Source: Vicinamibacteria bacterium (GTDB lineage: Bacteria; Acidobacteriota; Vicinamibacteria; Fen-336). Taken from it: a stretch of 64,000 nt of DNA. Shown here in pieces: positions 17,974 to 26,545 of the stretch (position 1 is the stretch's first letter; each line of letters opens with the position of its first letter). The position numbers were made by a program, and so were the translations under genes. Where the stretch lies: assembly GCA_035570235.1 (NCBI GenBank), contig DATMML010000062.1, forward strand, positions 1 through 64,000, written 5' to 3'. Under the pieces are notes generated by a model. That model worked only from the letters and a program-made list of their open reading frames with translations, was not told where the DNA came from and ran no database searches.

Positions 17974-18008
17974 GGCCCCCGGGGGCGAATCCCGGGGGCC
18001 CTTTTTTT
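17974..18008 (+). terminator. Rho-independent terminator after the TonB receptor gene
   Basis: Perfect 10-bp stem GGCCCCCGGG (17974-17983) with CCCGGGGGCC (17991-18000), 7-nt loop, then C and seven T residues (18002-18008). It lies 14 bp after the receptor stop and 13 bp before the next start, so the exopolyphosphatase needs its own promoter or read-through. Confidence 0.93.
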
Positions 18009-18020
18009 GGCCCACGGCAG

Positions 18021-19529
18021 ATGACCCCCCCTGAGGCCTCCCCGCGGACCCTGGCCGTCATCGACATCGGCTCCAACTCCGGCCGGGTGGTGGTTTATCG
18101 CTATCAGGTGGGTGGCCACCTGCAGATCCTGGCCGGAAGCCGCGCCTCCCTGCGCCTGATCCACGACCTCGACCAGGGCCACCGCCTGACCAAGGAGGCG
18201 GTGGACCGGGCCTGGGAGGCCCTCCGCGACTTCCGCGCTATCGCCCAAGGGACGGGGGCGGAGCGCATCGTGGCCGTGGCCACCGCGGCCGTGCGCGACG
18301 CGGAGAACGGACCCGCCCTGATCGCCCGCATCCGCAAGGAGCTGGGCATCGAGGCGCGCGTCCTTTCGGGGGCGGAAGAGGCCCAGTTTGGCTTCCTGGG
18401 GGCGGTGCGGGGCCTGCCCGTGGAGCACGGCGTGCTCTTCGATATGGGGGGCGGAAGCATGCAAGTCTCCCGCTTTCGCCAGCGGCGGCTGGTGAGCTCA
18501 GTCAGCCTGCCTCTGGGTGCTCTACGGCTGTCCGAGGCCTTCCTGGAGTCGGATCCTCCCAGCTCGGGCCAGATCAAGCGGCTCCGCGAGCACGTGCACG
18601 CCCAGCTGAAACAGGCGAAGGTGACGCCCCTGGAGCCGGGGGAGGAGCTCGTGGGCACGGGGGGCACGGTGCGCAACCTGGCCAAGATCGACCGCCGCGC
18701 CCGGGACTATCCCATCAGCCGCCTCCATGGCTACATCGTCCCCCGCCGCCGGATCAAGGAGATCACGGGGGAGCTCGCCTCCATGAAGCTCAAGAAACGG
18801 GAGCAGGCCCCGGGCCTGAACGACGACCGGGGCGACTCCGTGGTGGGCGGAGGCCTGGGCGTGCTGACGCTGATGGAGCTTCTGGATGCCGCCGCGGTCC
18901 AGGTCTCCGGGCAGGGGGTGCGGGAGGGTCTGGCCGTGAGCCTGGTGGCGGAGGGCTTGCCCGCGGTTTCCGCCGTGCGCGAGTCCTCGATCGCCGCCCT
19001 CGTGTCGCGCTTCGACGGTTGGGACGCGGAGCAGGCCGCCCGGCGCCGGACCCTGGCCGAGGGCCTGGACGCGGCCCTGGAGCTCCGCCCCCACGCCGAG
19101 GCCCAGGAGGCCCTCCTGCAGGCGGCCACCGTCCTCGACATCGGGCGCAGCATCGACTTCTTCGACCGCCACGAGCACGTGGCCGACATCGTGCTCGCCA
19201 CCGACCTGAACGGGTTCTCTCACCGGGGTATCGCCCTCCTCTCCGCGGTGGTGCGCAGCGCGGGGGACAAGGACACGAGGGCGAAGTCTTACGCCCCCCT
19301 GCTCACGGGCGAGGACGAGCCGGCGGTGGCCCGCGCGGCCGCTCTCCTCGTCCTGGCGGACGACATCGAGGAACGCTGCCCGCGGGGCCAGGCCGTGAGC
19401 CTGGACTGCGAGGTGACCAAGGACGAAGTGCGGGTCAGGGTCCCCACCCTGGCGGGCTGGCGGCCCCGCACGGTGGGCCAGCGCTTCGCGCGTGCCTACG
19501 GGCGCGAGCTGGTCGTGACCGCGGGCTGA
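18021..19529 (+). CDS. Exopolyphosphatase / pppGpp phosphatase family (Ppx/GppA)
   Basis: 502 residues. Actin-like phosphatase that hydrolyses polyphosphate or pppGpp in the cytosol. LAVIDIGSNSGRVVVYRY is the phosphate-1 loop, VAVATAAVRDAENG and VLSGAEEAQFGFLGAV are family motifs, and VLFDMGGGSMQVSRF is the phosphate-2 loop; the adenine-side GTGGTVRNLAKIDRRARDYP follows. The C-terminal 180 residues form the HD-like helical domain (HPHAEAQ, SIDFFDRHEHVADIV). Full length for the long Ppx type. It begins right after the terminator of the preceding gene. Ppx versus GppA cannot be decided from sequence alone. Confidence 0.93.
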   Translation: MTPPEASPRTLAVIDIGSNSGRVVVYRYQVGGHLQILAGSRASLRLIHDLDQGHRLTKEAVDRAWEALRDFRAIAQGTGAERIVAVATAAVRDAENGPALIARIRKELGIEARVLSGAEEAQFGFLGAVRGLPVEHGVLFDMGGGSMQVSRFRQRRLVSSVSLPLGALRLSEAFLESDPPSSGQIKRLREHVHAQLKQAKVTPLEPGEELVGTGGTVRNLAKIDRRARDYPISRLHGYIVPRRRIKEITGELASMKLKKREQAPGLNDDRGDSVVGGGLGVLTLMELLDAAAVQVSGQGVREGLAVSLVAEGLPAVSAVRESSIAALVSRFDGWDAEQAARRRTLAEGLDAALELRPHAEAQEALLQAATVLDIGRSIDFFDRHEHVADIVLATDLNGFSHRGIALLSAVVRSAGDKDTRAKSYAPLLTGEDEPAVARAAALLVLADDIEERCPRGQAVSLDCEVTKDEVRVRVPTLAGWRPRTVGQRFARAYGRELVVTAG

Positions 19530-19596
19530 AGAGCGCCCGGCAAACGCCAGCAGGACCGAACCCGTCCCTCTCCGGACCGCTCTCCGGCGCGCGGCT

Positions 19597-21864
19597 TCAG
19601 GGTTTCAGGCTCTTCTCGAAATGGCGCAGGATGTCGGTGTCGGCGGCGACCCGGCTCTCCCGGGCCCGAAACCCATGCATCTGGCGGGGATAGAGGGATA
19701 GCCGGTAGGGCCGGTCCGCCCGGGTGAGGGCGTCCACGAAGGAGATCGTGTTGGCCAGATGCACGTTGTCGTCGGCGGTGCCATGGATGAGGAGGAGGTC
19801 CGCTTTGAGGTCGGCGGCCCGGAAGAGGGGAGAGGCGCTCTCGTAGCCCCGGGGGTTGGACTGGGGCGTGCCCATGTACCGCTCGGTGTAGATGGTGTCG
19901 TAGAACTTCCAGTCCGTCACGGGCGCTCCCGCGACCCCCGCCTTGAAGACGGTGGGGGCATGGGTGAGGGCGTAAAGGGTCATGTACCCCCCGTACGACC
20001 AGCCCCAGATGCCGAGGCGGGCCGGATCCACGTAGGGCAGCGACTTCAGGTACTCGACCCCCACCAGCTGGTCCTCGAGCTCGACCTGGCCCATGCCGTG
20101 GAAGAGCGGGTCCGCGAAGGCCTGGCCGCGCCCCGCCGAGCCCCGGTTGTCGAGGGAGAAGATGAGGAAGCCGTGGCTGGCCAGCAGATGATCGAGGGGG
20201 GAGACGCTTCCCCAGGCGTTTAGGACGGTCTGGACGTGCGGGCCTCCGTAGACCTTGACCAGGACCGGATAGCGGTGCCGGGGGTCGAAGCGGGCGGGTT
20301 TCAGCAGGCGGGCGTGGAGGGGGGTGCCTCCGGGAGCCTTGACCTCCACCCACTCCACGCTTCCCAGCTCGTACTGCGCGATCTCGGGGTTGCGGTTCTC
20401 CTCCACCGATGAGCGGCGCCCTCCCTCCGAGGACGCGACCCAGATCCGGGGGGGCGTGGCGACATCGGACCAGGTGTCCGCGTAGAAGCGGGCGCCGGGG
20501 GAGAGCAGGACTTTGTGCGTGCCGTCCTCGCGGCTCAACCGCGTCCGCCCCGTTCCGTCCAGGCTCACGCGGTAGAGGTGGCGCTCGCGCGGGTCCTTCT
20601 CCGTGGCCGTGAAGTAGACGAGGCCCGCGCTCTCGTCCACCCCCAGAACCTTGTCCACCACCCAGGGGCCCGAGGTGAGGGCGTGGCAGGGGCCCTCGGC
20701 CTCGCAAAGATGGAGGTGGGCGAACCCGCCGCGCTGGGACAGCCAGAGGAAGCGGCGCCCGTCCTTCAGGAAGTGGGGGGCACCCTGGGCGTCGACCCAG
20801 GTCGGGGCGTGCTCGGTGAGGACGGTGCGCGCGCTGCCCAGGGGGGCGCCGGCGGCCTCCGGCACGGGCAGGAAGCGGAGCTGCAGCTCGTTTTGCTCTC
20901 GGTTCAAGTGCTGGTAGGCGAGGGTGCGGGAGTCCGGCGCCCAGGCGAGATCGGGCACCACGTAGCAGTCGTCGGGATCGAAGGAGAGCAGGCGCTCGGG
21001 CCCGGGGCTGCCGTCGTCCGAAAGGGCCACCACCCCCAGGCGGACGATGGCGTTCGGGGCCCCCGCCTGGGGGTAGCGTTGGGCCGTGACCTCGTTCGGC
21101 ACGGGCAGGAAATCCACAATGGGGAAGGTGGGGACGCGGGCCTGATCGAGCTGGAGGTAGGCAATGGCGCGGGAGTCGGGAGACCAGACGAACGACCGGC
21201 CGGAGCGGGAGGCCAGCTCCTCCTCATACACCCAGTCCAGTCGGCCGTTGAGAAGGGTGTCGGAGCCGCTCTTGGTGAGGCGGGTCTCCCGCCCGCTGCT
21301 GACCTCCACTACGTAGAGGTCGTTCTTGCGGACGAAGGCCACCCGCTTGCCGTCGGGCGAGAACTCCGGGAACTCCTCGGCCTCGGGGGTGTGGGTGAGC
21401 GCACGCACGGCCGCGGTCCGGACGTCCACGAGATAGAGATCGCCCTCGTACGACACAAGAAGGCTATCTCCCTTCGGCGACCAGGCGTAACCGCCAAGGG
21501 GGAGGGATTTCGCGGAACCGCCGTTTTCCTTGGCCGTCGGGGGCAAAAGCACCCGGGCGCCGGCCAGGACGAGGGTCTCCCGACCCGTCCCCGCATCCAG
21601 CGCGTGGAGGTCGGCCGCGCTCTTCTGGCCCGCCGGGCGCAGGTAGGTCAGCCGCCTGGCGTCGGGGTTCCAGGCGAGGTCGGAAGGGAGGACCCCGCCC
21701 AGCGGGGGGTCCGCGGCCAGCCGCTCGGGGGTGAGCTTTTGGCTGCCCTCCCCGGGAAAGAGGAGGGCGGGGGCCAGGGCCGCGAGGAGGGCGGCGGCCA
21801 AGACAAGGACAGCTTCGGAAGGGCGACCGGCCCGTCGCGCCGGCCGCCCGGGGACGTGTCCCAC
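19597..21864 (-). CDS. Dipeptidyl-peptidase IV-like serine peptidase (family S9)
   Basis: 755 residues from GTG at 21864: an N-terminal hydrophobic signal or anchor (VLVLAAALLAALAPALLF), the eight-bladed DPP-IV propeller (repeats such as YAWSPKGDSLLVSYEGDLYLV and FSPDGKRVAFVRKNDLYVV), then the alpha/beta-hydrolase domain. The catalytic Ser is in GIWGWSYGGYMTLYAL, Asp in IHGTADDNVHLANT and His in PRQMHGFR; the substrate-binding Glu pair EE appears in DWVYEEELASRSG. Probably periplasmic, releasing N-terminal dipeptides. An earlier in-frame start lies inside the DUF5989 gene and is rejected. It is last in a run with the carbamoyltransferase genes, 8 bp after the DUF5989 stop. Confidence 0.92.
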   Translation of the reverse strand: MGHVPGRPARRAGRPSEAVLVLAAALLAALAPALLFPGEGSQKLTPERLAADPPLGGVLPSDLAWNPDARRLTYLRPAGQKSAADLHALDAGTGRETLVLAGARVLLPPTAKENGGSAKSLPLGGYAWSPKGDSLLVSYEGDLYLVDVRTAAVRALTHTPEAEEFPEFSPDGKRVAFVRKNDLYVVEVSSGRETRLTKSGSDTLLNGRLDWVYEEELASRSGRSFVWSPDSRAIAYLQLDQARVPTFPIVDFLPVPNEVTAQRYPQAGAPNAIVRLGVVALSDDGSPGPERLLSFDPDDCYVVPDLAWAPDSRTLAYQHLNREQNELQLRFLPVPEAAGAPLGSARTVLTEHAPTWVDAQGAPHFLKDGRRFLWLSQRGGFAHLHLCEAEGPCHALTSGPWVVDKVLGVDESAGLVYFTATEKDPRERHLYRVSLDGTGRTRLSREDGTHKVLLSPGARFYADTWSDVATPPRIWVASSEGGRRSSVEENRNPEIAQYELGSVEWVEVKAPGGTPLHARLLKPARFDPRHRYPVLVKVYGGPHVQTVLNAWGSVSPLDHLLASHGFLIFSLDNRGSAGRGQAFADPLFHGMGQVELEDQLVGVEYLKSLPYVDPARLGIWGWSYGGYMTLYALTHAPTVFKAGVAGAPVTDWKFYDTIYTERYMGTPQSNPRGYESASPLFRAADLKADLLLIHGTADDNVHLANTISFVDALTRADRPYRLSLYPRQMHGFRARESRVAADTDILRHFEKSLKP

Positions 21865-21872
21865 CCTGGAGA

Positions 21873-22037
21873 TCAGAAGAGGGTGTAGATGAAGGGAGCG
21901 ACCGCGCTGCCCTGGGTGAAGACCACGAGGAGGCCCAGGAGGGCCAGCATCACGACGATGGGCCCGAGCCACCACTTCTTGCGGACCTTCATGAAGGCCC
22001 AAAGCTCGCGCAGGATGCCGAGCCTTTCAAATGCCAT
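21873..22037 (-). CDS. DUF5989 micro-protein
   Basis: 54 residues, MAFERLGILRELWAFMKVRK, then one hydrophobic segment (WWLGPIVVMLALLGLLVVF) and TQGSAVAPFIYTLF. This matches the DUF5989 family, found next to carbamoyltransferases and SxtJ proteins. Inner-membrane, function unknown. The ATG at 22037 is preceded by AAGGAGAGGA; a longer frame upstream is not needed. It lies between the carbamoyltransferase and the S9 peptidase genes, 54 bp from the former. Confidence 0.9.
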   Translation of the reverse strand: MAFERLGILRELWAFMKVRKKWWLGPIVVMLALLGLLVVFTQGSAVAPFIYTLF

Positions 22038-22091
22038 TCCTCTCTCCTTGCTCCCTGAGACTCCGCCACCGCGGCCCCGGGGCCCCACGAT

Positions 22092-23834
22092 CTAGTCCAG
22101 CTCGAACAGGCTCCTCCAGTCCACGTCCTCGCGCAAGGGCGGCTGCTCCCTCCGGTCGAGGAGGTAATGGCCCAGGACCAGGTAGTCCATGTTCGTGCGG
22201 CGGAAGCACAGATAGGCGTCGTGGGGGGTGCAGACGATGGGCTCTCCCCGGACGTTGAAGGAGGTATTGATGACCACGGGCACGCCCGTGACCCGCCCGA
22301 ACTCGGCGATCAGGTCGTAGTAGAGCGGGCTTTCCGCGCGGGTCACGGTCTGCAGGCGGGCGGAGCCGTCCACGTGGGTCACGGACGGGATCACGCGCTT
22401 GCTCTCCGGGACTTGAGCCACGAGCAGCATGTAGGGGCTCTCGCACTCGATCTCGAACCAGTCCTTCGCCCGATCGGCGAGGACGGAGGGGGCAAAGGGG
22501 CGGAAACCCTCCCGGAACTTGATCTTCATGTTGAGGGTGTCCCGCATCTTCGGGTCCCGGGGATCGGCCAGGATGCTTCGGCCCCCCAGGGCCCGGGGGC
22601 CGAACTCCATCCGGCCCTGGAACCAGCCGATGACGTTGCCCTCCGCGATGAGGCGGGCCGTCGTCTCCACCAGCTCGCGGTCGGAGAGGAGCCGGTGCTT
22701 CGCGCCCTGACCCTCGAGGTACTCCGCGATCTCGCGATCCTCGTAGGCGGGGCCCAGGTAGGCGTGGGCCCAGGCCTTGCCCCGCGGCTTCTTGCCGATC
22801 GTGTTGTAGAGGTAGTGGGCCACCCCCACCGCTCCCCCCGCGTCGCCGGCCGCCGGTTGCACGAAGAGGTTCTTCATGGGGGTCTCGCGGATGACCCGCC
22901 CGTTAGCCACGCAGTTGAGGGCCACCCCCCCCGCCATGCAAAGGTTGGTGAGGCCGGTCTCGCGGTGGATGTAGTTCACCATCTTGAGGACGACTTCCTC
23001 GCAGACCTTCTGCACGGAGGCGGCGATATCGAACTCGCGCTCCGTCATCCAGGTCTCGGGTTTTCGCGGCGGCCCCCCGAAGAAGTCGTTGAAACGGCCG
23101 TTGGTCATGGTGAGGCCGTAGTCGTAGGAGAAGTAATCCATGTTGAGCTTGAAGGAGCCGTCCTCGTTCAAGTGGATCATGTCTTTCATGATCCGCTCGT
23201 AGTGGAGCGGCCGGCCGTAGGGAGCCAGGCCCATCACCTTGTATTCCGCGCTGTTGACCTTGAAGCCCAGGTAGTAAGTGAAGGCGCTGTAGAGGAGCCC
23301 GAGGCTGTGGGGGAACCGGATCTCCTTGAAGAGCGTGATCTCGCTGCCCCGCCCCAGCCCGAAGGATGCGGTCGCCCATTCCCCCACCCCGTCAATGGTC
23401 AGGATGGCCGCTTCCTCGAACGGCGAGACCAAGAAGCAGGAGGCGGCATGGCTCATGTGGTGCTCGGCAAAGAGGATCGGACCCTTGTAGGGCTTGAGCT
23501 CCTTGCGAATGATGGAGGGCACCCAGAGCTTCTCGTGCAGCCAGACGGGGATGGCCTTGCGGAAGGAGCCAAACGAGCGGGGGAAAGTGGCGATGTAGGT
23601 GGAGAGCATCCGCTCGAACTTGAGCAGGGGCTTGTCGTAAAAGCCCACCGCGTCGAGGTCCTGGGGGCCAATCCCGGCTTCCTTCAGGACGTATTTGATG
23701 GCTCGGGAGGGGAAGCCGGAGTCGTGCTTCTTGCGGCTGAGGCGCTCCTCCTGGCAGGCCGCCACGACCTGTCCGTCGCGCAGGAGCGCGGCCGCGGAGT
23801 CGTGGTAGAAGCAGGAAATGCCGAGGACGTTCAT
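22092..23834 (-). CDS. Carbamoyltransferase (NodU/CmcH family)
   Basis: 580 residues, full length. Transfers a carbamoyl group from carbamoyl phosphate, via carbamoyl-AMP, to a hydroxyl of a small molecule or sugar. N-terminal YrdC/Kae1-like domain: MNVLGISCFYHDSAAALLRDG, EERLSRKKHDSGFPSRAIKYVL and metal-site histidines in FAEHHMSHAASCF; then ILTIDGVGEWATA and CMAGGVALNCVANGRV. C-terminal carbamoyltransferase domain with GRMEFGPRALGGRSILADPR. ATG at 23834 is chosen because MNVLGIS is the family start and it lies 4 bp after the SxtJ gene. Acceptor unknown. Confidence 0.95.
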   Translation of the reverse strand: MNVLGISCFYHDSAAALLRDGQVVAACQEERLSRKKHDSGFPSRAIKYVLKEAGIGPQDLDAVGFYDKPLLKFERMLSTYIATFPRSFGSFRKAIPVWLHEKLWVPSIIRKELKPYKGPILFAEHHMSHAASCFLVSPFEEAAILTIDGVGEWATASFGLGRGSEITLFKEIRFPHSLGLLYSAFTYYLGFKVNSAEYKVMGLAPYGRPLHYERIMKDMIHLNEDGSFKLNMDYFSYDYGLTMTNGRFNDFFGGPPRKPETWMTEREFDIAASVQKVCEEVVLKMVNYIHRETGLTNLCMAGGVALNCVANGRVIRETPMKNLFVQPAAGDAGGAVGVAHYLYNTIGKKPRGKAWAHAYLGPAYEDREIAEYLEGQGAKHRLLSDRELVETTARLIAEGNVIGWFQGRMEFGPRALGGRSILADPRDPKMRDTLNMKIKFREGFRPFAPSVLADRAKDWFEIECESPYMLLVAQVPESKRVIPSVTHVDGSARLQTVTRAESPLYYDLIAEFGRVTGVPVVINTSFNVRGEPIVCTPHDAYLCFRRTNMDYLVLGHYLLDRREQPPLREDVDWRSLFELD

Positions 23835-23838
23835 CTGG

Positions 23839-24201
23839 TCAGAACTGGTGTCGGACAGCCGCCTCGGGCCCCAAGGGGTTGGGCTCGTGCGACCGCCAGA
23901 AAGTGGGCTCAGGCCCCAAGGCTCGATCGAGGGGGTCCCGGCCGAACCAGTGTACGGCCAGACTGATGGGGCCCACGGAGAGGAGATAGACGACGGACAG
24001 GAGGACGCCGGTCCAGACCGAGCCCACCGCCTCGAAGGTGGCCTTCCAACGGGCATAGGCCCGAGACCGGGGGGCGAAGCGGCGCAGGGCCAGCTCCGCC
24101 AGGACCACGACCGTGGCCAGGGTCAAGAGCTTCCACCGCGTGGGCAGGCGGGCGAGGTCGGTGAGGGCTTCGAAGACGCTCAAGGAGATCAGAACCCCCA
24201 A
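23839..24201 (-). CDS. SxtJ-family membrane protein
   Basis: 120 residues with hydrophobic segments at about 23-40 (WKLLTLATVVVLAELAL) and 60-82 (VGSVWTGVLLSVVYLLSVGPISLAV), followed by HWFGRDPLDRAL, which matches the C-terminal part of SxtJ-like proteins (named after the saxitoxin cluster). Inner membrane; no biochemical function is established. TTG at 24201 is the start: GGAGG stands 6 nt before it. First gene of the SxtJ - carbamoyltransferase - DUF5989 - S9 peptidase run. Confidence 0.85.
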   Translation of the reverse strand: MGVLISLSVFEALTDLARLPTRWKLLTLATVVVLAELALRRFAPRSRAYARWKATFEAVGSVWTGVLLSVVYLLSVGPISLAVHWFGRDPLDRALGPEPTFWRSHEPNPLGPEAAVRHQF

Positions 24202-24261
24202 AAACAGCCTCCAATGATAACGGCGGAGGCGGGAGGGGTCAATGCGCGGGCGGGCAAGCGG

Positions 24262-24267
24262 TATAAT
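24262..24267 (+). promoter_or_regulatory. Consensus -10 box giving a leaderless transcript
   Basis: A perfect TATAAT ends 8 nt before the ATG at 24276, so transcription should start at or within 2 nt of the start codon. There is no ribosome site and no recognisable -35 box. Confidence 0.5.
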
Positions 24268-24275
24268 CCGGGCAG

Positions 24276-25688
24276 ATGTCCCGGGATAAGCGCGAGGAGA
24301 CCCCGCGGGCCCCGCTGGAGCCCCGGACCGACTTTCTGCGCGGGCAGCTCCGTCAGTGGATGGAGGAGGTGGCGGCGGCCGGCAAGACCGCCGACCTCTT
24401 CGAACTGGAGATGTGGCTCCAGAGCTTCGAGCGCTTCTTCCACATCAAGAACCAGCCCCTCTCGGAAAAGGAGACCAAGCAGCTCGCCCTCCGGAACTGG
24501 TCGGAGGAGCTGCGACTCGTCGACAACGTGATCCTGCGGGTGGTGCACCTCTGCACCGCCATCCTCACCGAGGAGCAGGTCAACCTCACCCGCTTCGACC
24601 AGTACATCGAGAGCTACCTCAAGAAGGACGAGGACGTCGATCCCTACGTGGAGAAGCTCATCCGCCAGGCCACCCCGGAGGCGGGTCTGACCCTCCTGCG
24701 CGAGTCCTTCGAGGACATCCACATCATGCTCACCGACCTCGTGAAGCTCTCCCGCTTGCCCTTTACGAGCTTCAGCGCGGTGGGCAAGATCCTCTACCGT
24801 GAGATCCGTCGCAGCCACCTCCTGGCCCTCCTCATCGATAAGAAGTTCAAGCCCATCCACGACCGGGTCACCAACCCCGCGGTGGCGGCCACCATCCGGG
24901 GCATCGGGAGCCCGCTCGAACGCAAACAGGCGGCCAAGGTATTCCTGGAGCTCTTCCGCCTTCTGCACTACCTCGAGTACGCGAACCCCGAGCGTAGCGG
25001 GGAGGAGGATCTGCGCAACACAATCCTGATCTTCTCCCTCATCACCTCGGAGACGCGGTTGCTCTTGGGCTACATCGAGAAACGGGTGTTGAGGAGCCTC
25101 GAGGCCGGGCAGCTGCTACACCAACTCTACGACTCCTTCGTATACTGCATCCCCCTCGAGCTCAAGAAAGTCATCAACACCGAGCTCCTAGACATCTCGG
25201 TCGCCCGGCAAGCCGATACTATCCGGACGCGGGTGGAGAACAGCCACGGAATCCTGAAGGACTGCTTCCAGCAGTCGGTGGTCCAGCTGGCCCAGGCCTT
25301 CGACGAGAAGGTGGAAGGGAGCGACATCTTCCCCGATTTCACGGCCAAGCTGGAGCAGTCCGTGCGGCTGCGCGATGGCTTGGCCAGGCTGGTCAAGGCC
25401 CTCCGCGAGTTCCAGGAGCGGAAGGATCCCGCCTCCGCGGTGAGGATGAAGGAGGAGATCTCGACCTTCTACGACCACAACATCAAGTACCTCATGTACC
25501 GGGACTGGTCCGGTTTCGAGCTGTTCTTCATCGAGATTCTGAAGTGCCCCAGCCTGCCCGCCCTCCAGCTGATCGGCCACCGCTTCGAGACCTTTCTCAT
25601 GACCCTGTTCCGCGAGGTGCAGAAGCGGTCCATCCTGCAGAACGTCCCCCTGGACGAGGAGCTCAGGGGGATCGAGGCCCCCGCCTGA
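24276..25688 (+). CDS. Large helical protein of unknown function
   Basis: 470 residues, soluble, almost entirely helical and rich in charged residues, with no membrane segment, signal peptide or known catalytic motif. Residues 20-70 (LRGQLRQWMEEVAAAGKTADLFELEMWLQSFERFFHIKN) and 330-400 (amphipathic, FDEKVEGSDIFPDFTAKLEQS) suggest helical bundles. I do not recognise the family. It is 53 bp upstream of a cNMP-binding/FHA protein in the same direction, so a scaffolding or regulatory role is conceivable. Start fixed by ATG 8 nt after TATAAT. Confidence 0.8.
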   Translation: MSRDKREETPRAPLEPRTDFLRGQLRQWMEEVAAAGKTADLFELEMWLQSFERFFHIKNQPLSEKETKQLALRNWSEELRLVDNVILRVVHLCTAILTEEQVNLTRFDQYIESYLKKDEDVDPYVEKLIRQATPEAGLTLLRESFEDIHIMLTDLVKLSRLPFTSFSAVGKILYREIRRSHLLALLIDKKFKPIHDRVTNPAVAATIRGIGSPLERKQAAKVFLELFRLLHYLEYANPERSGEEDLRNTILIFSLITSETRLLLGYIEKRVLRSLEAGQLLHQLYDSFVYCIPLELKKVINTELLDISVARQADTIRTRVENSHGILKDCFQQSVVQLAQAFDEKVEGSDIFPDFTAKLEQSVRLRDGLARLVKALREFQERKDPASAVRMKEEISTFYDHNIKYLMYRDWSGFELFFIEILKCPSLPALQLIGHRFETFLMTLFREVQKRSILQNVPLDEELRGIEAPA

Positions 25689-25741
25689 GCTCGGCTGGCC
25701 CCCTCCGGGGCGAATCTGCTAAACTCCCTTAACTGAACGCG

Positions 25742-26524
25742 ATGAGCGCGGACAAGAACCCCTTCGCTAAGTTCCTGAACCACTTCACCAAAGGGACGGT
25801 CCTCTTCCACGAGGGAGACGAGGGGGAGGACATGTACATCATCCAATCCGGCCGGGTGGCCATCAAGAAGAAGGTTCCGCACGGAGAGACCACCCTGGCC
25901 GTGCTGGAGAAGGGGGACTTCTTCGGGGAGATGGCGGTGCTCGAGCGGATGCCGCGGTCGGCCTCCGCGGAGATGGTGGAGGACGGGGACCTGATCGTGA
26001 TCGGGAGCGAGATCTTTGGGGACATGATCAAGAGCAACCCCGAGATCGCGGTGCGCATGCTCCGGAAGTACTCGCTCCGGCTCCGCGAGACCACGCGGCA
26101 GATCGAGCAGATTGCGGCCGGGGGCGCGGTTCCCGCCGACATGTCCTCGGAAGCCCGGCCGAAGTCCCCCACCTCGGGGACGCTCCAGGCCGAGGCCCTG
26201 GCCTATTTCATTTCCCAGTCCACCGGCAACGTATTCCCCGTCTTCAAGAGCGACGCCCTCATCGGCCGCTATGACTCCGTGACCGGCATGAGCCCGGAGG
26301 TGGACCTCACCAACGAGGACCAGAGCCGCAACATATCGAGGCGTCACGCTCGGCTGGTCATCAAGGAGGGGAAGCACTTCGTGGCGGAAGAGATCGGGAC
26401 CATGAACGGGACGTTCCTGAACGGCCAGAAGCTGGCCAACGGCGTGCTTACCCCCGTCAAGGACGGCGACGAGCTGGTCCTCTGTCGCCTCGCGCTCACC
26501 TTCAAGACTCCCGCGGCTCGCTGA
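25742..26524 (+). CDS. Cyclic-nucleotide-binding domain fused to FHA domain
   Basis: 260 residues. The N-terminal cNMP fold (about 10-125) has GTVLFHEGDEGEDMYIIQSGRVAI and LEKGDFFGEMAVLERMPRSASAEMVEDGDLIVI, with the phosphate-binding FGEMAV...PRSASA cassette intact. After a linker, residues 165-258 form an FHA domain (ALIGRYDSVTG, ISRRHARLVI, GTMNGTFLNGQKL), which binds phosphothreonine peptides. There is no DNA-binding helix-turn-helix, so it is not a CRP-type activator. It would link a cyclic nucleotide signal to Ser/Thr phosphorylation. It overlaps no neighbour and probably shares a transcript with the gene before it. Confidence 0.92.
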   Translation: MSADKNPFAKFLNHFTKGTVLFHEGDEGEDMYIIQSGRVAIKKKVPHGETTLAVLEKGDFFGEMAVLERMPRSASAEMVEDGDLIVIGSEIFGDMIKSNPEIAVRMLRKYSLRLRETTRQIEQIAAGGAVPADMSSEARPKSPTSGTLQAEALAYFISQSTGNVFPVFKSDALIGRYDSVTGMSPEVDLTNEDQSRNISRRHARLVIKEGKHFVAEEIGTMNGTFLNGQKLANGVLTPVKDGDELVLCRLALTFKTPAAR

Positions 26525-26545
26525 GCCATCGGGGCCCCCCCGCGC

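Noticed and set aside
22167-23966. 599-residue open frame antisense to the carbamoyltransferase
   Set aside because: The minus strand has all carbamoyltransferase motifs; this frame has none.
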